64,000 nucleotides of DNA, taken from positions 13,084,546 to 13,148,545 of the forward strand of contig BSYO01000020.1 of assembly GCA_033239525.1 (NCBI GenBank), read 5' to 3'. This document shows, piece after piece, positions 24,404 through 37,900 of the stretch. How positions within the stretch are numbered: position 1 is the stretch's first letter; each line of letters opens with the position of its first letter. The notes under the pieces are model-generated. The model made no database searches. It saw nothing but the letters and a program-made list of their open reading frames with translations, and had not been told where the DNA came from. The position numbers and the translations under genes were made by a program. The stretch is from Nepenthes gracilis. Its lineage: Eukaryota > Streptophyta > Magnoliopsida > Caryophyllales > Nepenthaceae.

Positions 24404-25420
24404 GTGATGGGTTTAGTATGAATGTGAGCTGACATCAGCGATGCCCAACTAGTAGGCAGGCCTCGCCAGGCAATGGGGCTTGATAAACTCAGAGCAAGGC
24501 CCACTACCGCAGAAGGGATTATGGACCAAGGCCCACCATGCGTTTTTGACGTAGGCCCAATCTCCTTCCTCCTGCGCCTCTCCCGAAACGGTTACTGGCT
24601 AGCAACGTAGGAGGCGCCGGTTCAAAAAATGTCAACCAATGGAAGATGAGGTCAACTCTAATGAGCAGCGGCGCCCGTCATCCTACAGCAGTCAAACCAA
24701 TCCCGGCAAAAGCCAACCTGATTCGTGCCGACCACACCTGGCGATAGTTCTCGTGCCACTACAAGGTGACAGCTGATGCCGCAGGCCACCTGTCTAAAGT
24801 TTTCACACCCAAAAGCCTCCTCCATGGTGCTTACAAATACCTTCTTCAGCAATGGAGAATGGGAGGATCCAAGAAAATATCACTCGAGGCCCCTCAAAGC
24901 CATCATAGGCTAAGCTCCGAAGTCCAAAAATACAAGGTGAAAGAACCAGCTTTCTTCCCTCCAAAACAGTCGCTTCAACTTGGCGACCTTAGTGAGCCAC
25001 TCACTGCAGTGCATCAAGGGAGCCTAAGCCTCCCCTAATCATCATTCGCACTTCTTGTATACAAGCACCCGTGCATTTCTCATCACACTTACTTTCACGC
25101 TTGTATCTTTCCATTCATGGAAAAAGAAATTTGACTTGAGTATCGAAGTGTTTACAATGGGAGAACCTCCCACCATCCTCTAACATCTTATTTATAGTTT
25201 GTAGTGCACAGGGCCTAGGTTGAGAGATGCGGAGATTAGACCCGTTCATGATCAACCCGATGTGTGGAATTTGAAAGCTTCCTAATTTGCTCAAAAACCT
25301 GGAGCCAGGACGCATCAAAATATATTTTTAAAATATTACAATAATTGCTTTGAAGATGGAAGAAAATCAGGAAAATCCCCCCATATACACTGTTCATCTT
25401 CTTCCTCCTGCCCGGCACTA
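24404..25420 (+). mobile_element. GC-richer island, probable LTR of a TAT-like element
   Basis: Begins near TGATGGGTTTAG, compare TGATGGGTACTG at 682. It contains repeated AAGGCCCAC phrases, as in the LTRs around 720-830 and 14820-14920. Near 25130-25170 is an acttgagtatcgaagtg stretch common at the 3' end of plant gypsy LTRs. Ends and target duplication not found; could also be another decayed repeat. Confidence 0.3.
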
Positions 25421-27320
25421 ATCACGCTATAGTACGCATGAAATTGCAGTTAATTTAAGGTGTATAAATATTTTAAGACAGTCAAGAGTTTTGTATAACA
25501 AGTTAATTTGCCATATTTAAAACATTAAAGTATCAATCTAATGATTAAATGATGCAAAAATTATAGATAAAATAATAGATTTCCACTTTCTTGATTTCTA
25601 ATTCCACTGCTACAAGCAGCAGCGGCAGTAACAAAGCAATGGTGGCAATGGCAGCGGCAGCAGAAATCACTCACGATGGCAGCAACTCCTCACAGTGGCA
25701 TATTGTTTTCTTGACTCCCTCTCTCATTTATCTCCATTCTCCCTTACATGCATGAGGCGACTGGTGAGGAAAGGGGAGCGGCCGGCTGAATGAACGAGGG
25801 AGGAGGAAGAGAAGTAGGAGAGGAAGAGGAAGAGGAAGAAGAAGAAGCGGGGAAGAACGAGATGGGGCAGCCTGGGAGAGGTGATATTGAATGTATTTTC
25901 TTTTTTGATTAACATTGTTTTAGTTAATTTAATCAAATTTTATAATATTAATTATATCCTCATAAATATGTACCACATATTATTATCATAATAAATTTTA
26001 ATTATTTTTCTAATAATCTGTTAGTTAAGGATTACAAAAATATCCATATGATGTTTCCATACAACTTACATTTTTGGTCTCAATATAAAATTAACTTAAG
26101 TTTATATGTAATCAATAGTGCATTAATTATTATCATTAATGACCATATTGGATCGAAAGTTTAATAAATTTGAGTAAAAATATTAAGGTGTTTCAAATAT
26201 ATTGAGGTGATTAAATGTCATAATACTATATAATTTTGTTATATTTTATTAGAAAGTTATTTTTTTAATGAGTTCAATCTTTAATTAAAAAATAATATTT
26301 ATATAATTAAAAGATTGATTTACTTTCTATTTTATAAATGATAAAATTATTTATCATATAAATATAATTAATGATAATTTTTAGGATAAGTATTAAAACA
26401 ATTATCAATAGATTTATAAGTAAAACTTTTTTTCTGATAACTTCTCTAATTTTTAATTTATAAGTTTCTCATTCACAAACAAATTTCATAACTCTTACAT
26501 ATGAATAGATAGGGGTTGATGTGTTTCTAATATTCAAATTGTTAAATAAATCAATCAGTCGTATTATTTGGGTGTCCAATTGAAAAATGGATCTGATTTT
26601 TATTATTTTAAATTTGGATCATACACACTATAATAAAACAAACAAATAGTAAGAAGAATACATGACTCATTATTCGATATATCCTATGATACTCAAATTA
26701 GTAATTTTTCTACTCAAAGGAGAAAAATACGTAGAAATAAGTGTAAAAATGCAAGTAAATGGAGATTGAATATTTTTGTTTGGAAGGTTATGCTTCCTGG
26801 AATACACTTGAATGAGTGATCGGCTTTGAAAGAGATGCGCTCGTTTAAGATAGAGGGTTTGTATTTTTTTATAACTTTGCTTATCTGAATGTCCATCATC
26901 CTTTCTTTCCATGGGGGGAGGCTGTATTTATACTGATGATTGTCGTTTGGTTGTCAGACCTCTAATTTAATGTATAGACGTTATGCCCCTCTACAGTTAT
27001 AAGGAGAGTTACTTATATATATAATTACTACGTTCATTTAATGGTAGGATCGTACAATTTCTGGCCATTGAATTGGTATAGTAACTACTTCAAATAGTCA
27101 ATTAATTATTTATTATTGCTCATTTAATACTGGTTGGTTCAGATCGCATTTCTTAGACCAACCATCGTGCCTTTTGTGTCATAGGCTCAGAGGACTTTTT
27201 ATTAGACTGTCGTTATTTAGATTTTTTTCTGTTTAGATATTGAATTTTGGACCAACCAAAATACTATAATACCCATCAGGAGTGGAGAAAAAAATTAATT
27301 TTATAATTCTTTTTAAAAAA
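25421..27320. other. No gene seen; short compositional tracts
   Basis: Mostly AT-rich. A CAG/GCA-rich stretch lies at 25610-25690 and a GGAAGA-rich stretch at 25795-25860. No domain-bearing frame and no clear element ends. Confidence 0.4.
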
Positions 27321-28845
27321 ATTTTAGATATCAATTTAAATATATCTATAATATTTATTTTTATATTTTAAATATTATAAAGTAATATAATAATTTTAAC
27401 CATTTACATAAATATTTTAATTTAATAAAATTTGTACACGTTAATCTCTCACTTTGAGTTTCTCTTAATTAGAAATTACGCGCAAATATCAGTACAACAT
27501 AATCGGTTAAAAAAGCGACTTTAAAGGGAGAAATCTGGTGTGTACACGTCAATCAATTCAAAGCCACATACACTAGGGCCCATGGCCGTCTATCTTTTCA
27601 AAAAGACAAAAAGGATATTTTTTTTTTAAATTTAAATTATTTATTTTTTAAATAAATAAATAATTATAATTAGTTTTTTTTATTTTTGATAAAATAATTA
27701 AATTATAATTACATATTTAAAAATAAATTATTTAAATTTAAAAAATAATTTTTTATCTCTTTAAAAGATAAAGACCTCATTAATCCATATACGCCCTGCA
27801 ACTTTTATCTATTTTTCTCACAGATTTAGGGTTTTCCCCTTTTTATTAAACTAATTTTATATTGAAGTCGTTAAAATAAAAATATATAATAACTAAAATC
27901 TAAATATTAAATAATAAATTTTAAATATTTATTAAATTAATTTTTTAAATTATTAGATTTAATATTTGTTAGATATGAATATTATAAAAATTTAAAAATA
28001 TAATTATCTTAAATATTTTTTATTTTAAATTTTGATCATAATATATATAATTTAATGATCTCCTAGAAGAAATAAAATCCTATTTCTTTAATAAAAAAAT
28101 TTTAGATATCAATTTAAATATATCTATAATATTTATTTTTATATTTTAAATATTATAAAATAATATAATAATTTTAACCATTTACATAAATATTTTAATT
28201 TAATAAAATTTGTACACATTAATCTCTCACTTTGAGTTTCTCTTAATTAGGAATTACGCGCAAATACCAGTACAACAAAATCGGTTAAAAAAGCGACTTT
28301 AAAGGGAGAAATCTGGTATGTACACGTCAATCAATTCAAAGCCACATACACTAGGGACCATGGCCGTCTATCTTTTCAAAAAGACAAAAAGGATATTATT
28401 TTTTAAATTTAAATTATTTATTTTTTAAATAAATAAATAATTATAATTAAATTTTTTTATTTTTAATAAAATAATTAAATTATAATTATATATTTAAAAA
28501 TAGATTATTTAAATTTAAAAAATAATTTCTCATCTCTTTAATAAATAGAGACCCCCTTAATCTATATCTCACATAGGGTTTTCTCCTTTTTATTAAACTA
28601 ATTTTATATTAAAGTCGTTAAATTAAAAATATATAATAACTAAAATTTAAATATTGGGTAATAAATTTTAAATATTTATTAAATTATTTTTTTAAATTAT
28701 TAGATTTAATATTTGTTAGATATGAATATTATAAAAAAATTAAAAATATAATTATCTTAAATATTTTTTATTTTAAATTTTGATCATAATATATATAATT
28801 TAATGATCTCCTAGAAGAAATAAAATCCTATTTCTTTAATAAAAA
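27321..28845. repeat. 0.78 kb tandem direct duplication
   Basis: 27321-28098 is followed directly by a second copy, 28099 to about 28845 (offset 778). The copies share long identical stretches, e.g. around 27450-27600 and 28228-28380, and differ by small gaps. Both end GAAATAAAATCCTATTTC. Non-coding. Confidence 0.8.
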
Positions 28846-29294
28846 ACAGGATCCCTATTTTCCACCAAGATGATCTAATAATGTGTGTGTACACTTCAGA
28901 TATCAATAATAATAATACATGAAAAATATAAAGTCTAAACCTTTAAAAAAGTCAAAATCAAATAAAATATAAAATATTTATTATAAACTTTATGTCAATT
29001 TTATTGAAACTTAGGCCAAAACATTATCCCAAAAAGTTGTAAAATTTGTTCTTTAAAATTTGTACACTTGCAAAGCTTTTTTGATGTTACATTTGAATTA
29101 ATCTACAACTTAAATTATAATCAATTCGATATGATTTTTTTAGTAGAATAAAGATAATACTAAAAAAAAAAAAATTGAGAATTGCCACAAAGATACTGCA
29201 TTAATATCGACATAAGGATGGGTCATTTTATCATAAGTTTTACTCAAATTGTATAAATTTTCAATTTTTGCTTTAACGAAACCACTTTAGATTG
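28846..29294. other. No gene seen
   Basis: AT-rich, an A-run near 29163, no recognisable feature. Confidence 0.4.
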
Positions 29295-29525
29295 GAGGAG
29301 AGGGGCGCTACAACGCTGCTGCTATACGACGTGGATACAATGCCATACGACAGCGGTCGAATGTAAATCTAACGGCGCCCATCGTTTGTTATTAAAAAAA
29401 ATTTAAAAAAACTTTTTTTAAAATAAAAGAGTTAAGGAGCGCTATTAGATTTACACCTGACAGTTGTTGTATAGTGTCGTACACGTATCGTATGGTAGTC
29501 GTATCACAGTGTCGCTCAAATACTT
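29295..29525. mobile_element. Fold-back (MITE-like) element with long imperfect TIRs
   Basis: The left arm (about 29300-29382) and the reverse complement of the right arm (about 29438-29517) share CATACGA, GTGTAAATCTAA/ATGTAAATCTAA and GGCGCC/AGCGCT. An A/T spacer separates them. Family and target duplication not resolved. Confidence 0.5.
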
Positions 29526-29698
29526 TAGATTGTATTGGGGGAGAGTTGTGTCGCGGGGGCTCAAGAAAAGCTAGAAGTTCTGTAATGTTTGTATCAATTC
29601 ATGCTCGAGCGGCCAAAACCGATTGTAAATGTGTAAGTGATTTTTAGATTAGAAATGAAATTTTTTAACACAAAAACAACAGCAAAATAAGAGAAAGT

Positions 29699-31110
29699 GA
29701 TGGGTCCTGTATTCATAGGTTGGCTTTGAGTTTAAACCCACGGTAGAAGAATAGCCCGAAGCTGCTGCCCAAAGAAGGCCTAGAATTGCGCAGCCCAAGA
29801 TTGCACATCGAGATGTGGGTAGTCCGAACTGCCCGCCATATGCAGCTCATAAGTGCACATCTCAATAGCACTAGCTCGACTCTAACTCAGCAGACATACC
29901 CACATGATTATAGCTCATGAGTGGTCCTCTAGATGACAATCGCCAACGCATGCAGCTAATCACGACGTAGAGCGCTCCTCTAGCCCAACGACCGACAATT
30001 TGGTCAGAGTCGCGCACGCATGCGAGAGGCACTTCCAATAATTGTAAAGGCAGCCTGACAAATATCAGAGGAGAATTGCCCCTAAGAAGGTAGTTGCCAA
30101 ACGACGCACCTCATGATCGCTCTGAAAAAGGAAAGAGTATCCCTATACAGGCAGGGCCACGACAATCGAATCCCGAAATCACCGAGACAACTCAGCAAAT
30201 CCTTGTGAGCAACCACCATTAGCTATATGCCCCAAAACAGGCTTTGCAATCCCTACTCTACAAATATCTCATTCCTCAACAAAGAAGGGAGAGGTCAATC
30301 TGAGTTCCCAGAGGAGAGAATTAGGCTAAAAGCAAAACTTCGAGGGGGGGGGGGAGGAAAAAAGAGAGGAGGAGAATCACAGAAGAGATTTTTTTTCAAG
30401 TTTGTAAAGATGGAGAAGGAAGGAGATGACCAAGGGTATGACACAATCAATCTCAGAGCTACCATCCGCCAAAGGTAAATCCTTTATCATTGTCAATTAC
30501 CGATCTTGACCAGTGGTTGCATAGGCCTTGTGCCAGCTCTGAATTCTCATGCTATGTGGTTGCCCAAGATGACTAGTAAAGTAGGGCGCAGAGAGACCTC
30601 TTCGTCTGTAGTAACTACAAAAGACTAACAGGTGAAATTTCTCATCATCATCAACGTCTAGAAAATTCTACCTCCTCTAATTAGCCAACCCTCTACGGGT
30701 ATACTTGACAGTTAGTCACTCCTTAGTGAGTGCATCGCTCTGCTCTTTCTGTAAAAGCCCAATTTTTCATCTCGTAAAATCGCCCCTTGGCCAAATGCAC
30801 CCAGTAGAGCTCACATCCTTAATTTATCTAAGTCCCCCTCAGTCGAGCGTACTTGTTGGAGCCCGGTCTTTTATCTCTCAAAGTTGCCCCCTGGTTGGGT
30901 GCCATTGCTAGAGTTCAATCCTCCGTTTTTCTAAGCTATTTCTTTGTTGGGCATACCTATTGGAGCCTAATCTTCCATCTCTCAAAATTGTCTCCTGGTC
31001 AAGTGCATTCAGTCGAAGCCTTGTTCTCCATCTCCGAGCCACCCCTAGTCAAGTACACTTATCGGAGCTTAATCTTCAATCCGTAAGCCGCTTTTTAATT
31101 AAGCGCACCC
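29699..31110 (+). mobile_element. TAT-like LTR fragment with a degenerate minisatellite
   Basis: Starts TGATGGGTCCTG, with GCCCAA-type phrases and a TACAAATATCTC TATA-like site near 30258. A G-run lies at 30344-30353. From about 30750 to 31110 a degenerate unit of roughly 60-70 bp recurs (CATCTCTCAAAATTG, GGTCAAGTGCA, GGAGC). LTR ends not fixed. Confidence 0.35.
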
Positions 31111-33200
31111 AAACACTCAATCACTCATACCATGCATCCAAACATTTCTCTCATATTATTACATCTCTTCATCCGTTGAGAAAGATTTCTGATTTGAACG
31201 TCAGAGGATATATTAAGAAACGAGTTCCGCCAATTCTCTGACCTTCCATTTGTTAGTTGTAATGTACAAGATCCATGTTTGTAATGACGAAGGCCGAATC
31301 CGCTCCAGTTCAACCTACCATGGAAGATTGAATGACCTTCTTATCCGTATAATAACTCAAATCTTGATATGCATCAGAAAGAAATGAAATGAGATTTTTC
31401 TATTCATTTGGGCATTGATTTATATTCTATTATACGTTAATCTTATATATATTATTTTAGACTTGGTGTGGAACATTTTTACAAGGTGAATTTTTCTCAT
31501 CTCCTCTCTTATTCATATCTGTAGCTCGAGTTGTTAACTTATAGGGTATTATAATCCTAATTTGTTAGAATTTTGTGTCACCGGAACGATAATAAAGTGG
31601 TAAATACTAAAGGCACAAAGTCAATTTGCTTTTAGCTTATTTGAGAATGAGTTTTTCATCTAATTGTTTTTGTAATTGTAATATCATCTTACCTCTTCAC
31701 AAATTTAAATAAAAGGGAGTTCTTTTGTTTATGTGTAAATTTCTTCTCAATTTCACACAAATGAAATTTCGGCATGCCACCTAAGAACTTCGATATTTGT
31801 GTTGCTAGACATCATTAACTTATACAATATATGTTAAGTATATTAGAGATTTTACACCTCAAAGAAGTAAAGATGTTAAGTATCAACTAAGTAATTAAGC
31901 CTGGAGAGCAACGGATATATGGCTACAAATTAGTTAGATTCGATTAAAATCGAATTTGGATTAAACAAGAGTTAACCACTTGAGTGAAAAACTATAAATA
32001 TATCTGTCGATAATTCAAATCGGCCCTGCATGTACTGGTCTACAGATTGTTTTAATTTTAAGTATTTTTGTCACATCTTAAAACCTTATCCGGATATAAT
32101 AATTAGTATGATCATTCAATTAATAAATAATAAGCCTAAATTAACGAAGGACATGAGTTACATGACGATATTACAACCGTTCCAAAAATATAATATAATA
32201 AATAATTTAATCACAGGACTCAAAATACCACATCAATATGTGGCTGAAAAACATATGGCATTAAGACGTCAATGCATTAGTAAGAAGTTATGTTTAAACC
32301 ATAATTCAGAGTTAACTATATCCATGTCATTATATTATCTTTTATACAAAAATCATTGTCCAAAATTATCAATAATTCTTTTCCAACATGCTTTTCAAAT
32401 TCAGAAACAAACATCTCCATTATGCAACTTATAAAATAGAAGTTACATATCCACTTTAATTTCAATAAAATTACTATTTTATTATTTGATTACTTTAAAA
32501 ATAGAAATAATAATTCTAAAAAAATTATTGTTCTTTTAAAATAATAAATTAAAAAACCAATGTTCCAGACAGTTTTAATTTTTGGTTATCAAAAAATAAT
32601 TATGTTAAAATATTTTTTAATTACTATTACATTAAACTAGAATTAATCAAAATTGACTTCGAATCAAATACGGCTCGGGTTTATATAAAAATTTGAGACC
32701 ACTAAAGTCAAGTTGGGCCGGACACACCCAAGTTATCTAAGCAAAAATCATACACATTTATCATTTAAATTGAGCCGATTTAGAGCAAAATATGAATATT
32801 TTTTTTTATTTTTAAGGATTTCTTTTCTAAATTTAGAGTTACATAAAAATATCTAAAAATATAAAATAACTGAAAAAAATTATAACATGCAAATTAAAAT
32901 ACTAGCTATGATATATTTAAATAAAAAAATTTTACATAAAAATTATTAATTATACGAAAATAAAATTTATTGAAAAGATTTTTAAAAATTTATATTTGTT
33001 TAAAATAAAAATATATTTACAAAAAATTCATAATCTCAGTTAGGTCGGTCAAAACCAATCACTTTCATCTGTGATTATATTGAGTTTAAAAAATTAATCG
33101 GATATAATTTTTAATATATTTTTACCAAAATCTATAAAATTATAAATCGGTAGAATTTGTAACGTTCCCAGACACCCGCATGTGGTTATTATTATTTTTA
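31111..33200. other. No gene seen; possible LTR scrap at 32067
   Basis: TGTCACATCTTAAAACC at 32067 looks like the border of a minus-strand Tekay-like LTR, traceable only to about 32440. The open frame at 32030-32434 lies in it and shows no domain. The rest is AT-rich. Confidence 0.3.
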
Positions 33201-33227
33201 GGCAACTCGCACGATTTTATTCTGCAG

Positions 33228-33500
33228 GGCGACCCCAAAAGCGTCGCCGGGGAAGGGTGCCAGCGCCCTTATAGGCGCACGGCCGTTCTCCCTCCAATTT
33301 AATGTTGGCCTCTGATTCGCTACCTTGTGGGCCAGCGTCCCACACAGCCACAGTTACGCTCTGCTGGCTACCACTTGTAACGGTCTGCACTCATGTGGAT
33401 ATTATCCATTTAACCAAACCTATCTGATTTTGTTTATCAGAAACCCATGCTCCCAAAAACGCGTCCACAAAGGAAGGGTCTCCACGCCCAAGGCATGTTT
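33228..33500. repeat. GC-rich degenerate direct repeat with hairpins
   Basis: A segment near 33230-33275 (GACCCCAAAAGCGTCGCC, then GGAAGGGTGCC) recurs in altered form near 33447-33500 (CTCCCAAAAACGCGTCC, GGAAGGGTCTCC). The first copy has two hairpins, GGCGAC...GTCGCC and GCGCC...GGCGC. No gene. Confidence 0.4.
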
Positions 33501-34231
33501 TGTTCTCCCCTCCAATCCGATCTGGGACCTCACAAAATTAGGTCGGTTAGACGACTTGATTTAATTAGATCCATTTTAGACTTTCAAATAAATATTGAAA
33601 TATTATTTCTTTTGATAAGAGTAAAAAAAATAATTTATACAAAATTTGGGTTTATTCTCTTACTATTATTGTATACCAAATATAAAAATTATTTTATAAT
33701 TTACTTCTACCTATTTCAAGTGACAAACCAAATAAGAAGTATTATTTTTAATTATATTCTTATATTATTTTATTATTTGAGAGTAACTATTCTGCTATTA
33801 TATTATTTAATTTCAGTAATCAAACAACTGTAAGAGTTTATTATCTCTCTATTTTCAAAGAAGGTTAATAACAAAAGAATATAAATAATTATATAATAAT
33901 ATATACTTTTGGGACATTATAAGGTATGATGTGATTATAAATAGATTTTTTTTATTTTAAATTTTGACCAAAAAAAACAAAAAGTCCTTGTCTATTGAAT
34001 TGGTCCTAAACAATATAACCACTACCATAAGAAAAGGGGATTGAAGGAGCGTCCATCTCCCAGTGGAGGGCTGACTCGCCCTTCTTAACTGCGCCGGATA
34101 TAAAATTGATTTGCGATGTTGAATGATTAAATTTAAAATCGGGCAGTCAAGCGTTATATTATCCATTCAAAAAACATATAAGTAGCCATCGATTTTTCAC
34201 ATCCGACCGGTTGAGATGAGGAGAAGGGATG
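33501..34231. other. No gene seen
   Basis: AT-rich sequence upstream of the host gene; only chance frames. Confidence 0.4.
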
Positions 34232-34257
34232 ATCCTTCTTACCATGAGAAGAAGGAT
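34232..34257. other. Hairpin upstream of the host gene
   Basis: ATCCTTCTT and AAGAAGGAT flank an 8-nt loop, about 670 bp before the start codon. Role unknown. Confidence 0.4.
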
Positions 34258-34622
34258 GCCAAGGATCCAAGAAAAGGGGGCTTCATCGTGCTCGTTTGAT
34301 TAAGATGTAAGGGGTAAAATTTAATATTAAAATTATTTTAAAAATATAAAAAATAATATATTTTTTTTGAATTTTTTTTTTTGGTTTCTGTTGATAGGCA
34401 AATTTTCAAAATTGGCAAAAATGATGTACAAATAAAATTGGTTAGATTTTTATTAAATTATATTACAGAAATTTTTATAAATTTATTTCTATAATATTAA
34501 TATTTATTAAATATTTAAATTAATAATAAAAATAAAAATAAAAATAAAAAAATAATTATTTTGATAATTTTTCTAAATTTTAAATATTATTTGTTAATTG
34601 TTTTTATTGAACAAATAATGTA

Positions 34623-34925
34623 AATATATATCAAGTAGACGATGATCTACCCACCCCAAATCCCTCTCAATCCGTTACCAATTATCAGTCTGGTCGACAA
34701 CGTCTGCGCAGCAGTCAGAGCAGTTCGTACCAAACTAACGAGGAGCTTCGTGCTGCTCTTCTGTCAGATTTGATAAGAGGCCGAAATCAACACGCATACT
34801 GGTTCTCCTTCTCTCAACTATCAAATTTCTGCTTGCTATAGCAAATCAATCACCGTTTCTTCAGTTCTCCATCTCTGTATCTGTTTCTGTTTCCGAATCC
34901 AGCAAAAAAAGGGGATTGGAAAATA
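34623..34925 (+). promoter_or_regulatory. Putative core promoter and 5' UTR of the SH3P3-like gene
   Basis: A TATA-like AATATATAT at 34623-34631 precedes a pyrimidine-richer leader with CT-rich stretches (34800-34890), usual for plant 5' UTRs. The leader runs to the start codon at 34926. Transcription start not determined. Confidence 0.35.
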
Positions 34926-34985
34926 ATGGACGCTTTTAGAAAACAAGCGAGCAAGTTCCGTGAACAGGTAGCCAAGCAACAACAG
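34926..34985 (+). CDS. SH3P3: SH3P3-like exon 1
   Basis: Residues 1-20, from ATG in AATAATGG to donor CAG|GTACGT. Start chosen because MDAFRKQASKFREQ matches the family N-terminus. Confidence 0.93.
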
Positions 34986-37900
34986 GTACGTAGATTTGCT
35001 TTCGAGTATCGTATCCCTCTATCAGAACTTGAGACAAGAATGATACTCTTGAGAACTTCAAATTCAATATTGAAGCGGAAAACCAAGTGAAAAAAATTGC
35101 TGGGTTTAGGGCATATGGATAATTAGGCAAATGTATTGAATCCTATATATTAAATATTTCTGGATTTTTGGTTAATTGGATTTATAAGTTCCTATCTCCA
35201 ATGTGGATTATGACGTAATAAAGTCAATTCACTAGAGCTGGTAGCTGGTCTCAGCATTTTGTAATGGATGTGGTGTTTAGGTTTGCATCCATCACATTTG
35301 ACTATTGGAGTTATTGAAGCTACTTGATTTACGTCGAGTTTGTAAGATTGGGTGAAGTAAGGTTATGCTGTATTGAAATTCTTGAATTGCTGGTGTCTAT
35401 GATTTGGTAATCTAGAGCTAAAGCATGGGCTATTCAATAGCCAAAAAGCATTAGGGCCGTTTTGATCACGGTATGGAATTGGAATAAAAATGATGTGGAA
35501 TTGAAATCGGGCTTATGAATTTCTGCACATGTTTGGTGCTAGGGTATGGAATCAGAACGGGAATTGGAGCGGTGGTAGTTATGATAATTGTGAGGGAGTT
35601 CTTGGATTCTCTTTAATGAGTAGGTGATGGGTGCAGCATTGAACTGCAAGGTCCAGACTAAGATGCCAGGATATTCCAGACCTGTAGTCACCTGAGTTGC
35701 TCCCTTGCCGTGCAAAGCCGCCTGGATGCCAAGTTGTTAAACTTCCAAGTTGCTAAGTGACAGAGCAGCCAGAAGGCTGAATGGCCTCATTGCCAAGCCG
35801 CCAAGCCATCAGGCTGCCTGGTTGCCTGAGTTATCGAGAATCAGACATCGTGTTGTCAGATAGCTTGGCTATCATACCAGCTTGCCTTGACCGAGACTGG
35901 ATTGTCGAAAATGGCTTGCAGAAGGGAAAAGCACCGAAAGGCCAGTCAGATCATCTTATTTTATTGCTATACAAAGCGCCAGATCATTTTGAATCATTTA
36001 CCAGAATTAGAGAGGCCAACATCAGTTGGTATGCCACATCAACCACAATACATGACATTCGAGGAGTTATGCATGTGCAAGTGATTCGAAAAGACCTATT
36101 AAGGCCACAATCTTCCGGGTGACTGTTGATGCTCTGAAGTTAAAGAAACGTGCATAACGTACAAAGATTGGATAAAAGAGTAATACAGACAATCAAGTAC
36201 TGAGAATAACTAAGGACAAATGGTTCTCCAGTAGCCATTATCATCAGTTATTGGACTGAGGAGCGTTACTAAAGCACCTTTAGTTTGGGCTAAGTGCCTC
36301 ATATTACAAAGTTTATTAACTGATGCTTCAGCAGTTTAAGCATCTAAAAGATCATTGGCTTCCCATAGTAATCACTGTCATCTAAAGGACTCCTAACTCG
36401 CTTTTTCAAGCAATTACTCTAATTAGATTCCTGCCCTCTAGACGCTTTTGATCCTCTATCATTAAACCGTTTTCTAGATTGACTAGTGCGAAACTGACTT
36501 GAGTTTTAATGTTTAAACTGGGGGGGTTTTCCCAAACTTCGGACTTATTTTTTTGTGCTGTGGTGTGTAGGATCTAGGTTACAAGATTTAAGAGCCAATT
36601 TTGGAACCTTTTGGGTCGAATCTGCATTCTCGGTACTTATCGCTTGGGAAATTTATTTGAATTGGAAGTGGATTCCTCTCTAACACAACGAATGAGAATC
36701 ATCAATTCCAATCCCAATTGCGAGTTCTGGTTTAGCTGAACTGAATTTCCCCTTTGACTTGTATAAGGCCTACAGATTGCAGCTTGGGATAATTCATGGG
36801 GTGAATTGAGTATGTTGAATACAATGTTTCATTATGTGTGAGGATTGTGATATAGTTGATGAATGTTGGAGCTAGTACTTTGGCTTTTGCCAGGTTCAAA
36901 TGTTGGATCTTAATTCAGATGTATGGATAGAATTTCATGAATCAAGGATGCAGTATTGTTTTAATTCAAATTTCATTTCCTAACGTGAAGTTAAATCGAT
37001 GAACTGCTTGCTTTTGGTTAAATACATTCCCCTGGTGTTTGTAATAGGTTGTTTGTGTGATCTATTCAATGTTTAAATCAGCTTGGGGACTCATACCTCT
37101 AGGAATATATTTTGTTACATACCCTTGAATTTCAAGAACTCGGCAGTCGTCCATTATTGGGGGAAAGAAAATCACTATGTTTACATTCTTGATGCAGCAC
37201 TGAAACTTAATATGTTATACATTGTGTTTTTCTGATGCTTCTGCCTATTTTTAATGTCTTCCTCATGTATCTTCTCTTGTTTGCCATGGCAATGTGAATT
37301 ACAGGCTGTGATGAAGGCTGTAAGTGGAACTGGCTACGAAAGTTCGGATATAATGGTTATAGACGAGGCTGAGATGCAAAGACATCAACAACTGGAAAAA
37401 TTATACAGATCTACTAGGGCAAAAAGGGTAGGGATAACTTTTTGTCTACTTCTATCTCTTTTTATGAGCAGTAACACTCAAATTTCTGAGTTCTTGCTAT
37501 GGAGAAACAGTTTGTTGACATACACTTCTTGGTTAATTACCATCTTATATAATTTGGCTATATAATCCAAAATTGAGAATCAGTTACATCATTGTGTGTT
37601 ATGCCAAAGTTGCTACCAGCTAGTTATATACTGGAAAAACAGTCTCTCTTTAGTTTTTCTTGGCATGCAATAAAACTTTATTGTTACAATGTAACGTTTT
37701 GTATTTTCTATGCCATATTAATGTTTTTTACTGCAAGCCCAAAATTTATGTTTGTTGATCCCATTTAAACAATTGGGCTAACACCTGCTGATCTAGTCAG
37801 CATTCTGTACTCTGAAACGTTTTTGGTGTACGGGAACTCTATCCTGATTGCTCTGAACTATTATTTCAAAATTGAATTTTAAATATTGTTTTATAATACT

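Noticed and set aside
32030..32434. Open frame of 134 codons as a small gene
   Set aside because: AT-rich, no domain, overlaps a probable LTR scrap.
35781..36122. Possible extra exon in intron 1
   Set aside because: No family counterpart; the SH3P protein is complete without it.
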